A stretch of DNA of 64,000 nt, taken from NCBI GenBank assembly GCA_900541925.1, contig UQMB01000002.1, positions 1 to 64,000 of the forward strand, read 5' to 3'. The notes below the pieces were generated by a model. It worked only from the letters and a program-made list of their open reading frames with translations. It ran no database searches and was not told the origin of the DNA. Positions 43,369-51,140 of the stretch are shown here, in pieces. The first letter of the stretch is position 1. Every line of letters starts with the position of its first letter. Origin of the DNA: an uncultured Bacteroidales bacterium. Its GTDB lineage: Bacteria > Bacteroidota > Bacteroidia > Bacteroidales > UBA932. The position numbers and the translations under genes were made by a program.

Positions 43369-43959
43369 ATGAACAAGATCAACATGCTGCTCGGCGCGGC
43401 CACCGCGCTTGCGCTCGCCACCGGCTGCGGCTGGAGCGGCGAAGAGAAGGCCGCCATCCTCGGACAGGACGGCACCATGCGCGTCCTCACGATAGAAGAC
43501 AAGCAGGACTCGCTGAAACTCAGGGAGAAGAGCCGCCCGCTGAGCCGACAGGAGCTCAAGGGACCCGTATGGGATGAACTCGCTCGCAAGATGATATCCA
43601 CCGTCACCTCACCCGAGCAGGACGGTGTCGGGATAGCCGGGCCGCAAGTTGGAATCTCGCGCCGCGTAGTGGCGGTGCAGCGCTTCGACAAGAGCGGGGA
43701 GCCGTTTGAAGTCTATCCCAACATCCGCATCACCGGGACAGCCGGGGACAAGGTCGACGGAGAAGAGGGCTGCCTCAGCATACCGGGCATGACTGGCAGG
43801 GTGGCGCGGTTCCGCGACATCACCATAGAATACACCTCCACCAAGACTCTCCGCGACACTGCCGAGCACATACTCGGCTTCACGGCTGTGATTTTCCAGC
43901 ACGAATGCGACCACCTCGACGGAGTCCTGTACATAGATCGCCTCGCGGAGCGGCATTAA
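43369..43959 (+). CDS. peptide deformylase with lipoprotein signal
   Basis: This 196-residue protein contains all three deformylase motifs: GVGIAGPQVG (usually GxGLAAPQ), EEGCLSIPG with the metal cysteine, and FQHECDHLDG with the two metal histidines and catalytic glutamate. Before them is a lipoprotein signal (MLLGAATALALATGCGWSGE) instead of the cytoplasmic N-terminus expected for co-translational removal of formyl groups. The start at 43369 is the first Met after the promoter. If exported, it would act on formyl-peptides in the envelope, or it may have another amidase role. A housekeeping def copy must be elsewhere. Confidence 0.8.
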   Translation: MNKINMLLGAATALALATGCGWSGEEKAAILGQDGTMRVLTIEDKQDSLKLREKSRPLSRQELKGPVWDELARKMISTVTSPEQDGVGIAGPQVGISRRVVAVQRFDKSGEPFEVYPNIRITGTAGDKVDGEEGCLSIPGMTGRVARFRDITIEYTSTKTLRDTAEHILGFTAVIFQHECDHLDGVLYIDRLAERH

Positions 43960-44005
43960 TACAGGCAGCTGCCGCCGGCCCCGGCACAAAGTCCGTCACG
44001 GACAT

Positions 44006-44036
44006 TTGCTTTTCTCTGCAGAAAATCATATCTTTG
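44006..44036 (+). promoter_or_regulatory. promoter of the arginine operon
   Basis: TTG (44006-44008), a 20-nt spacer and TATCTTTG (44029-44036). The predicted start near 44042 leaves a leader of about 190 nt before the first structural gene. Confidence 0.65.
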
Positions 44037-44042
44037 TCGAAT

Positions 44043-44232
44043 TCGATATGAAAGCAGTGTATTCCATACCGCTCACCCAGCGAAGGGACGTCCGACTATA
44101 GGAGGCGTAGAAACCTCCCACACCTCGGAAAATTCATTGCATTTACCTACCAAACAGACAGAATTTTCGCTCTCAGCAATTGCAATTGACAATCTCGGTT
44201 TGTCTTGCCGTTAGGGGGCCTGTTATATAAAT
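44043..44232 (+). promoter_or_regulatory. leader region of the arginine operon
   Basis: The leader contains a short ORF (44048-44101) followed by three possible stems: GGAGG/CCTCC (44101-44105 with 44114-44118) beginning at the ORF stop, AAAATTC/GAATTTT (44129-44135 with 44161-44167), and GACAA/TTGTC (44188-44192 with 44200-44204, extendable past a bulge). Tandem CAATTG hexamers occupy 44177-44188. AGGGGG at 44213-44218 could be the ribosome site for the first gene. No stem is followed by a U-run. Confidence 0.45.
44048..44101 (+). CDS. candidate arginine leader peptide
   Basis: A 17-codon ORF starts 12 nt past the -7 box and reads MKAVYSIPLTQRRDVRL before TAG. Three of its last six codons are Arg, encoded by CGA and AGG, while CGC predominates in the structural genes downstream. 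The stop codon touches the first stem of the leader. Short ORFs rich in the regulated amino acid commonly sense its charged tRNA ahead of biosynthetic operons. Chance occurrence cannot be ruled out for so short a frame. Confidence 0.35.
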   Translation: MKAVYSIPLTQRRDVRL

Positions 44233-44883
44233 ATGGACATAAAAGTGACAGTGGCCGACGAAAGCCACATTAAATACGCAGAGGACATCTGCAAAGAAAT
44301 CTACATCTCATCGCTCGAACGCAAAACCGGTATCGCCAACCGTACTCCTGAGTATATCTGCGAGAAGATACGTGCAGGCAAGGCCGTGATAGCCCTGGCG
44401 ACAACGGACGGCGCCGACAACAAGGCAACGGCAAGCGGGGAACAAACAGGAAGCGGCAGCCAGACGGCAGAGGACAAGGCATCCGGCTGCGGCACGGAAA
44501 AATTCGCCGGCTTCTCCTACATCGAATCCTGGGGCGGCAAGAGTTTCGTCGCCAACTCCGGCCTCATCGTGGCCCACGAGTTCAGGGGGATGGGCGTAGC
44601 CAAGAAGATAAAGGAACAGACCTTCATCCTCTCCCGCCACCTCTTCCCTGACGCCAAGATCTTCTCCATCACCACCGGAGCCGCCGTGATGAAGATGAAC
44701 TACGAATTCGGATTCCGCCCGGTACCCTACACGGAGCTCACCGACGACCCGGAATTCTGGAAAGGCTGCGAAGGATGCCGCCACTTCGACATCCTCAAGA
44801 GCCACGACTACAAGATGTGCATCTGCACCGGGCTGCTCTACGACCCAGAGGAGCACCTCGAAATCCACCACCCGGACGAGTAA
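44233..44883 (+). CDS. GNAT acyltransferase, probable N-acylglutamate synthase
   Basis: This 216-residue GNAT protein opens the arginine operon. The acetyl-CoA binding motif is HEFRGMGVAKKIKEQ, after strand SGLIVA, and ITTGAAVMKMNYEFGFRPVP is the second conserved block. The C-terminus has a Cys-rich segment (KGCEGCRHFDILKSHDY, KMCICTGLLYDP). The operon otherwise lacks an enzyme for acylating glutamate, so this is the natural candidate. I recall a GNAT protein of the Bacteroides arginine cluster reported as N-succinylglutamate synthase. Residues about 57-90 are a low-complexity Ala/Gly/Ser/Thr/Asp insert that looks like a disordered loop. Confidence 0.7.
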   Translation: MDIKVTVADESHIKYAEDICKEIYISSLERKTGIANRTPEYICEKIRAGKAVIALATTDGADNKATASGEQTGSGSQTAEDKASGCGTEKFAGFSYIESWGGKSFVANSGLIVAHEFRGMGVAKKIKEQTFILSRHLFPDAKIFSITTGAAVMKMNYEFGFRPVPYTELTDDPEFWKGCEGCRHFDILKSHDYKMCICTGLLYDPEEHLEIHHPDE

Positions 44884-44930
44884 GACGCCCGCAAAAACAT
44901 GTCAAACAGATTCCAAAAAAACACAATGAT

Positions 44931-46136
44931 ATGAGCAAGAAGAAAGTTGTCGTCGCGTTCAGCGGCGGGCTGGACACCTCCTACACGGTGATGTACCTGG
45001 CCAAAGAAAAAGGTTACGAAGTCCACGCGGCCTGCGCCAACACGGGCGGATTCAGCCCGGAGCAGCTCCGCACCAACGAAGAGAACGCCTACAAGCTCGG
45101 CGCGACAAAATACGTCACCCTCGACGTCACTCAGGAATATTACGACAAGAGCCTCAAATACATGGTCTTCGGCAATGTGCTCAGGGGCGGCACCTACCCC
45201 ATATCAGTATCCTCCGAACGCATATTCCAGGGCATAGCCATCGCACGCTACGCCAAGCAGATAGGAGCCGACGCCATCGCCCACGGCTCCACCGGAGCGG
45301 GCAACGACCAGGTCCGCTTCGACATGACCTTCCTGGTGATGTGCCCGGAGATGGAGATCATCACCCTCACGCGCGACGGCAACCTCTCACGCAAGGAGGA
45401 AGTGGACTACCTCAACGCTCACGGCTTCAGCGCCGACTTCACCAAACTGAAATACTCATACAATGTAGGTATATGGGGAACCTCCATCTGCGGAGGCGAA
45501 ATCCTTGACTCCACGCAGGGCCTCCCGGAATCCGCCTACCTCAAGCAGGTCAGCCGCAGCGGCAGCGAGACCCTCAGCCTCGGCTTCTGCAAAGGCGAGC
45601 TCTGCGAAGTCAACGGGACCCGCTACGATGACAAGATAGCCGCGATCCAGGCTGTCGAAGCCATAGGGGCGGCCTTCGGCATAGGACGCGACATGCATGT
45701 CGGCGACACCATCATCGGCATCAAGGGCCGCGTAGGCTTCGAAGCCGCGGCGCCGATGCTCATCATCGGGGCGCACAAGTTCCTCGAGAAATTCACCCTC
45801 TCCAAATGGCAGCAGTACTGGAAAGACCAGGTGGCCGGATGGTACGGGATGTTCCTCCACGAGAGCCAGTACCTCGAACCGGTGATGCGCGACATCGAGG
45901 CCATGCTTGAGAGCAGCCAGCGCAATGTGAACGGCACCGTAACCCTGGAACTCCGCCCGTACAGCTTCTCAACCGTGGGCGTGGACTCCCCTGACGACCT
46001 CGTCAAGTCAAAGCTGGGCGAGTACGGTGAGACGCAGAAAGGCTGGACAGCCGAAGACGCCAAGGGCTTCATCAAAGTGCTCTCCACCCCGCTGCGCGTA
46101 TATTACGGCAAGCATCAGGACGAAGAAAACATCTGA
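44931..46136 (+). CDS. argG: argininosuccinate synthase
   Basis: This 401-residue enzyme joins citrulline and aspartate using ATP. The P-loop-like AFSGGLDTSYTVMYLAKE is at the N-terminus. AHGSTGAGNDQVRFDM and YNVGIWGTSICGGEI are substrate-binding regions. It belongs to the shorter-type ArgG in which the C-terminal helix ends near PLRVYYGKHQ. The start at 44931 gives the canonical MSKKKVVVAFSGG. A 47-nt gap separates it from the GNAT gene, the largest gap in the operon. Confidence 0.93.
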   Translation: MSKKKVVVAFSGGLDTSYTVMYLAKEKGYEVHAACANTGGFSPEQLRTNEENAYKLGATKYVTLDVTQEYYDKSLKYMVFGNVLRGGTYPISVSSERIFQGIAIARYAKQIGADAIAHGSTGAGNDQVRFDMTFLVMCPEMEIITLTRDGNLSRKEEVDYLNAHGFSADFTKLKYSYNVGIWGTSICGGEILDSTQGLPESAYLKQVSRSGSETLSLGFCKGELCEVNGTRYDDKIAAIQAVEAIGAAFGIGRDMHVGDTIIGIKGRVGFEAAAPMLIIGAHKFLEKFTLSKWQQYWKDQVAGWYGMFLHESQYLEPVMRDIEAMLESSQRNVNGTVTLELRPYSFSTVGVDSPDDLVKSKLGEYGETQKGWTAEDAKGFIKVLSTPLRVYYGKHQDEENI

Positions 46137-46140
46137 CGCC

Positions 46141-47184
46141 ATGGCAGAGACAGCAAAGAGAAGGCGCCGTCCGGCGGCCTCCAGGAAGAAAAAGGAAACC
46201 CCCGCCGCAGAGCAGCCGTCAAGGATAAGGGTGGGGATAGTCGGCGGAGCCGGATACACGGCGGGAGAACTGATAAGGCTCCTGGTCAACCACCCGTACG
46301 CCGACATCAGCTTCGTCCACTCCGAGAGCAGCGCAGGCAAATACCTCTATCAGGTGCACGGCGGACTGTTCGGGGACACGGGCCTGAAGTTCTGCGACAG
46401 CTACTCCCTCGACTCCGTGGATGTCCTCTTCCTGTGCTCGGCCCACGGCAAGAGCCGTGAGTTCTGGGAGCAGCACGGATGCCCAGAGAGCCTCAAGGTC
46501 ATCGACCTCGCCCAGGACTTCCGCGACGAGAGCGAAGGCTATGTCTACGGCCTGCCGGAGATGCAGAAGGAGAAGATAGGGCAAGCCTCGAAGCTGGCCA
46601 ACCCTGGCTGCTTCGCCACCGCCATCCAGCTCGCCCTCCTGCCGCTTGCAGAAGCGGGAATCCTGGAGGGGGACATCTGCGTCAACGCCATCACCGGCTC
46701 AACCGGCGCCGGAGTCCGGCCGTCCGAGACCACCCACTTCAGCTGGAGGAGCTCCAACATCTCGGCATACAAGGTGTTCGAGCACCAGCACCTCAAGGAA
46801 ATCCGCCGCAACCTCGCCCTGATGCAGGACGGCTTCGACTCCCCCATCAATTTCATCCCGATGCGTGGAGACTTCACCAGAGGCATCTTCGCCTCCGCCT
46901 ATCTTGACTGCGGACTGACTCAAGACGAAGCCTGCAGCCTGTACAAGGCCTTCTACGACGACGCCCGCTTCACCTTCGTGAGCGACTCCCCGGTGGATCT
47001 CAAGCAGGTGGTCAACACCAACAAGTGCATCATCTCCCTGGAGAAGCACGACGGCAAGCTCGTGATCTGCTCGGCCATCGACAACCTGCTCAAGGGAGCC
47101 TCCGGGCAGGCCGTCCAGAACATGAACCTGATGTTCGGCCTTCCGGAAGATGCAGGATTAAAACTCAAAGCTTCAGCCTTCTGA
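46141..47184 (+). CDS. argC: N-acyl-gamma-glutamyl-phosphate reductase
   Basis: This 347-residue NADPH-dependent enzyme has the Rossmann loop VGIVGGAGYTAGELIRLL and the catalytic cysteine in LANPGCFATAIQL. It reduces N-acylglutamyl phosphate to the semialdehyde. The first 28 residues (AKRRRRPAASRKKKETPAA and neighbours) are a strongly basic, proline/alanine-rich extension absent from typical ArgC. No later Met precedes the Rossmann fold, so the extension is probably translated. It begins 4 nt after argG. Confidence 0.92.
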   Translation: MAETAKRRRRPAASRKKKETPAAEQPSRIRVGIVGGAGYTAGELIRLLVNHPYADISFVHSESSAGKYLYQVHGGLFGDTGLKFCDSYSLDSVDVLFLCSAHGKSREFWEQHGCPESLKVIDLAQDFRDESEGYVYGLPEMQKEKIGQASKLANPGCFATAIQLALLPLAEAGILEGDICVNAITGSTGAGVRPSETTHFSWRSSNISAYKVFEHQHLKEIRRNLALMQDGFDSPINFIPMRGDFTRGIFASAYLDCGLTQDEACSLYKAFYDDARFTFVSDSPVDLKQVVNTNKCIISLEKHDGKLVICSAIDNLLKGASGQAVQNMNLMFGLPEDAGLKLKASAF

Positions 47185-47187
47185 CAA

Positions 47188-48312
47188 ATGGACTTATTCA
47201 AAGTATATAAACTCTGGGACATCGAGCCCGTGCGCGGACTCGACACGACCCTGTGGGACAAGGACGGGGTCGAATACACGGACCTCTACGGCGGGCACGC
47301 CGTCATCAGCATCGGGCATTGCCACCCGCACTATGTCAAGATGCTCCAGGACCAGCTCACAAAGCTCGGGTTCTACTCCAACGCCGTACAGAACTCCCTC
47401 CAGAGGGAGCTGGCCTCAAGGCTCGGCAAGGCCAGCGGCTACGACGACTACTCCCTCTTCCTCTGCAACAGCGGAGCCGAAGCCAACGAGAACGCGATGA
47501 AACTCGCCTCGTTCGCTACTGGCAGGGCTCGCGTGCTCGCATTCCGCAAAGCCTTCCACGGCCGCACCAGCGGAGCTGTGGCCGCGACCGACAACCCCAA
47601 GCTGCGGGCCCCGTTCAACAGCACCGGCAACATCACTTTCGTCCCGCTGGGCGACATCCAGGCAGTGGAGCATGAACTCGCCAGCCGGGAATACGCCGCC
47701 GTCATCATCGAGGGCATACAGGGCGTAGCCGGCATATACGAGCCGGGCGACGAGTTCCTGCGCGGGCTGCGCTCTCTCTGCGACAAATACGGCACCAAGC
47801 TGATACTCGACGAGATACAGTCCGGCTACGGACGCAGCGGAATGTTCTTCGCCCATCAGAGATCCGGCGTCAGGGCGGACATCATCACCACCGCCAAGGG
47901 CATGGCCAACGGCCTTCCTATCGGCGGAGTCCTGATATCCCCCGACATCAAAGCCGAATACGGGATGCTGGGCACCACCTTCGGCGGCAACCATCTCGCC
48001 TGCACCGCAGCCCTCGCCGTACTCGACGTGATCGAGAACGAGCATCTGATAGAGAACGCCGCCAAGGTCGGGGAGCGCTTCAAGGCCGCACTCGCAGGCG
48101 ACAAGGCGCTCAAGGAATACCGCGGACGCGGACTGATGATAGGACTTGAACTCAAGGACGAGTACATCGGCCTGCGCGACCGACTGCTCTTCGAGAAGCA
48201 CTTCTTCACCGGGGCCGCAGGCGCCGGCGTCATACGGCTGCTCCCGTCGCTCACCGTCAGCGGACAGACGGCGGACAGGTTCATCGCGGCATGGAAAGAA
48301 CTCACAGCATAA
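47188..48312 (+). CDS. argD: N-acylornithine aminotransferase
   Basis: This 374-residue class III aminotransferase binds PLP. The Schiff-base lysine is in IITTAKGMANGLPIGG. NSGAEANENAMKLA and ILDEIQSGYGRSGMFF are further cofactor-binding regions. It converts N-acylglutamate semialdehyde to N-acylornithine. It starts 3 nt after the argC stop. Residues are consistent with the ArgD/AstC group, and the operon assigns it to biosynthesis. Confidence 0.92.
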   Translation: MDLFKVYKLWDIEPVRGLDTTLWDKDGVEYTDLYGGHAVISIGHCHPHYVKMLQDQLTKLGFYSNAVQNSLQRELASRLGKASGYDDYSLFLCNSGAEANENAMKLASFATGRARVLAFRKAFHGRTSGAVAATDNPKLRAPFNSTGNITFVPLGDIQAVEHELASREYAAVIIEGIQGVAGIYEPGDEFLRGLRSLCDKYGTKLILDEIQSGYGRSGMFFAHQRSGVRADIITTAKGMANGLPIGGVLISPDIKAEYGMLGTTFGGNHLACTAALAVLDVIENEHLIENAAKVGERFKAALAGDKALKEYRGRGLMIGLELKDEYIGLRDRLLFEKHFFTGAAGAGVIRLLPSLTVSGQTADRFIAAWKELTA

Positions 48313-48319
48313 CTGCAAC

Positions 48320-49273
48320 ATGAAAGAATTCACCAGCATACGCCAACTCGGCGACCTCAGGCAGGCACTCGCGCAGGCACAGCAAGTCAAGCGGAACCCG
48401 TTCGCGGACCAGGAACTGGGCCGCAACAAGACACTTCTGATGGTCTTCTTCAACAACAGCCTCCGCACCAGGCTTAGCACCCAGAAAGCCGCGCTCAACC
48501 TCGGGATGAACGTCATCGTGCTCGATGTCAACCAGGGAGCCTGGAAACTCGAGACGGAAAGAGGCGTGATAATGGACGGAGACAAGAGCGAGCACCTGCT
48601 CGAAGCCATCCCGGTGATGGGATGCTACTGCGACCTGATCGGAGTGAGGTCCTTCGCCCGTTTCGAGAGCAAGGAAGAAGACTACAACGAGATGATCCTC
48701 AACCAGTTCATCAAATACTCCAGCAAGCCTGTGTTCAGCATGGAAGCCGCCACCAGGCACCCACTCCAGACCTTCGCCGACCTCATCACCATAGAGGAGC
48801 ACAAGACCAAGGAGCGCCCCAAGGTGGTGATGACCTGGGCGCCGCATCCCAAGGCCCTCCCGCAGGCCGTGCCAAACTCCTTCGCGGAAGGCATGGACTT
48901 CGCCGGCTACGACTTCGTCATCGCCAATCCGGAAGGATATGACCTCGCTCCGGAGTTCGTGGGCGGGGCGCGGGTCACCCACGATCAGGACGAAGCCCTG
49001 CGCGGCGCCGACTTCGTATACGCCAAGAACTGGTCCGCCTACGAAGGCGACAACTACGGCAAAGTCCTCAGTCGCGACCGCTCATGGACGGTGACAAAAG
49101 AGAAGATGGCCCTCACGGACAACGCCTTCTTCATGCACTGTCTGCCTGTGAGGCGCAACATGATAGTCAGCGACGAGGTCATCGAGAGCCCGCGCTCCCT
49201 GGTGATACCGGAAGCGGCCAACAGGGTCGTGTCGGCCCAGACAGTCATCAAGAAGATGCTCGAATCCCTATGA
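48320..49273 (+). CDS. argF': N-succinylornithine (N-acylornithine) carbamoyltransferase
   Basis: This 317-residue transcarbamylase belongs to the N-acylornithine class rather than ordinary ArgF. The carbamoyl-phosphate motif is NNSLRTRLSTQ, HPLQTFADL is the HPxQ site, and FMHCLPVRRNMIVSDEVI replaces the usual HCLPA loop. Position 90, in MDGDKSEHLLEA, is Ser. From memory, Pro at this position marks succinylornithine enzymes, Glu marks acetylornithine enzymes, and engineered Ser supports the succinyl substrate, so succinylornithine is favoured. Its stop overlaps argB by ATGA. Confidence 0.9.
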   Translation: MKEFTSIRQLGDLRQALAQAQQVKRNPFADQELGRNKTLLMVFFNNSLRTRLSTQKAALNLGMNVIVLDVNQGAWKLETERGVIMDGDKSEHLLEAIPVMGCYCDLIGVRSFARFESKEEDYNEMILNQFIKYSSKPVFSMEAATRHPLQTFADLITIEEHKTKERPKVVMTWAPHPKALPQAVPNSFAEGMDFAGYDFVIANPEGYDLAPEFVGGARVTHDQDEALRGADFVYAKNWSAYEGDNYGKVLSRDRSWTVTKEKMALTDNAFFMHCLPVRRNMIVSDEVIESPRSLVIPEAANRVVSAQTVIKKMLESL

Positions 49274-50052
49274 TAAAGGTCGTCAAGATAGGGGGCAACG
49301 TGGTGGACTCCCCCGAGCTTCTGGAGAAGTTCTGCGATGACTTCGCCTCTCTCGAAGGGCCCAAGGTCCTCGTGCACGGAGGCGGCAAGATAGCGAGCGA
49401 CTTCCAGCGCAGGCTCGGGATGGAGCCGCAGATGGTCGAAGGCCGCAGGGTCACGGACAGTCAGACCCTGCAGCTCGTCACGATGGTCTATGCCGGATGG
49501 TGCAGCAAGCACATCACGGCCCTCCTCCAGAGCAGAGGATGCGACGCGATGGGGCTGGCCGGCTGCGACGCCTCTCTGATAAAGGCATCGCGCCGGGCGC
49601 CACGGCTCCTCTCCGACGGCAAGACCACACTCGACTACGGCCTCATAGGAGATGTCAAGCCGGAGTCGGTCAACGCCGAGGCGCTGCTCAAACTCATTGA
49701 CTCAGGCATCGTTCCAGTATTCTGCGCCATCAGCCACGACGGCCGCGGAGAGCTCCTCAACACCAACGCGGACACCATCGCCTCAGCAATTTCTGCTGCA
49801 ATAAATGCGGAACTTCTTTATTGTTTCGAAAAAAATGGCGTACTTTACAGTTTGAATGATCCCGACAGCGTGATTCCGTCTCTCGACTTGGGCGCATACA
49901 CCCGTCTGAAAGAAGAGGGCCGCGTCGCGCAGGGGATGATTCCGAAACTGGACAACGCGTTTTCGGCGCTGCGTGCCGGGGCGGCAAGCGTACGCATCCT
50001 GCACTCGGAGAGCCTGCTGGACGGCGACGCGGGGACAAAGCTGACTCTATGA
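49270..50052 (+). CDS. argB: N-acylglutamate kinase
   Basis: This 260-residue amino-acid kinase has the phosphate loop VVKIGGNVVD and LVHGGGKIASDFQRRLG for the acylglutamate substrate. It phosphorylates the gamma-carboxyl of N-acylglutamate, the second pathway step. It lacks the N-terminal helix of arginine-inhibited hexameric NAGK enzymes, suggesting no direct arginine feedback. It overlaps argF' and argE by 4 nt each. Confidence 0.9.
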   Translation: MIKVVKIGGNVVDSPELLEKFCDDFASLEGPKVLVHGGGKIASDFQRRLGMEPQMVEGRRVTDSQTLQLVTMVYAGWCSKHITALLQSRGCDAMGLAGCDASLIKASRRAPRLLSDGKTTLDYGLIGDVKPESVNAEALLKLIDSGIVPVFCAISHDGRGELLNTNADTIASAISAAINAELLYCFEKNGVLYSLNDPDSVIPSLDLGAYTRLKEEGRVAQGMIPKLDNAFSALRAGAASVRILHSESLLDGDAGTKLTL

Positions 50053-51140
50053 CAAGATATGGAGAATACATAGACCTCCTCAGACAGATGGTCCGTATCC
50101 CTTCCCTCTCATTCGAAGAGGGGAAGGTCGCGTCATTGGTCAGCGGCGCCCTCGACAGCTTCGGGATAGAGCACAGCCTCCTCAACGGCAACATCCTGGC
50201 CGTCAACCGGCACTTCGACCCGCGCAGGCGAACTCTCGCCCTCGACGCCCATCTCGACACGGTGCCCGCGTCAGGAGGCTATACGAGAGATCCGCTTGAC
50301 CCGGGCGACGACGCGAACATCGTCTATGGTCTCGGTTCCAATGATGACGGCGGAAGTGTGGTGTCGATGATTGCCACTTTCCGTCATTTTTATAATATGT
50401 CCCTCCCGTTCAACCTGATGCTCGTCTTGACACGGGAGGAGGAGCGTTCCGGCCCTGACGGGGCACGCTGGCTCTATGCCGGAGACGGAGGGCTGAAAGC
50501 AGACGGGAGGTTCCCGTATCCGGACTGGGTGATAGTCGGAGAGCCGACTGGGATGAAGGCCGCCACGAGCGAGCGCGGGCTGCTGGTACTGGACGGGGAA
50601 GCCCGTGGGGTGAGCGGACACGCGGCAAGGGGAGAAGGAGTCAACGCCCTCTACATCGCCATGGACGACATCGCCGCCCTGCGCGCCCACCGCTTCACGA
50701 AGATTTCCCCCCGGATGGGAGAAGTCAGGCTGAACGTCACGCAGATCGAAGCCGGCAAGGCGCACAACATCATCCCGGATCTCTGCCGCTTCGTCGTGGA
50801 CATACGCCCCACCGAGCAGTACACCAACGAGGGGATTCTCCAGGAACTCCAGGCCCTCTGCCGCAGCAGCCTCACGGCGCGCAACCTCACCAACAGTTCA
50901 TCCGCCACGGCGGAATCCTCCCCTCTGCTCGCCGCCGCCCGCTCTCTGGGCCTGGAGGAGTTCTCCTCCCCCACCACCTCGGACTGGATGCGCATCGGCT
51001 GCGACGCCATCAAGATGGGACCTGGAGACTCTTCCCGCTCGCACAAGGCGGACGAATACATGCTCACAAACGAGATAGAACAGGCTATAGACACATATAT
51101 CAAATATATAGACAATTTTTATGGCAACACTGTGGAATAA
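50049..51140 (+). CDS. argE: N-acylcitrulline deacylase (ArgE/DapE family)
   Basis: This 363-residue M20 peptidase has the dizinc motifs: LALDAHLDTVPASGGY, YGLGSNDDGGSVVSM, the catalytic glutamate pair in LTREEERSGPDG, and a late histidine in GPGDSSRSHKADEY. In this operon the carbamoyltransferase acts before deacylation, so the expected substrate is N-acyl (succinyl) citrulline rather than acetylornithine. Its last 20 bases overlap argH. Confidence 0.88.
   Translation: MTRYGEYIDLLRQMVRIPSLSFEEGKVASLVSGALDSFGIEHSLLNGNILAVNRHFDPRRRTLALDAHLDTVPASGGYTRDPLDPGDDANIVYGLGSNDDGGSVVSMIATFRHFYNMSLPFNLMLVLTREEERSGPDGARWLYAGDGGLKADGRFPYPDWVIVGEPTGMKAATSERGLLVLDGEARGVSGHAARGEGVNALYIAMDDIAALRAHRFTKISPRMGEVRLNVTQIEAGKAHNIIPDLCRFVVDIRPTEQYTNEGILQELQALCRSSLTARNLTNSSSATAESSPLLAAARSLGLEEFSSPTTSDWMRIGCDAIKMGPGDSSRSHKADEYMLTNEIEQAIDTYIKYIDNFYGNTVE

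Noticed and set aside
44101..44232. Classical transcription attenuator or known riboswitch in the arginine leader
   Set aside because: No stem is followed by a U-run and I recognise no riboswitch consensus; only the leader peptide idea remains.
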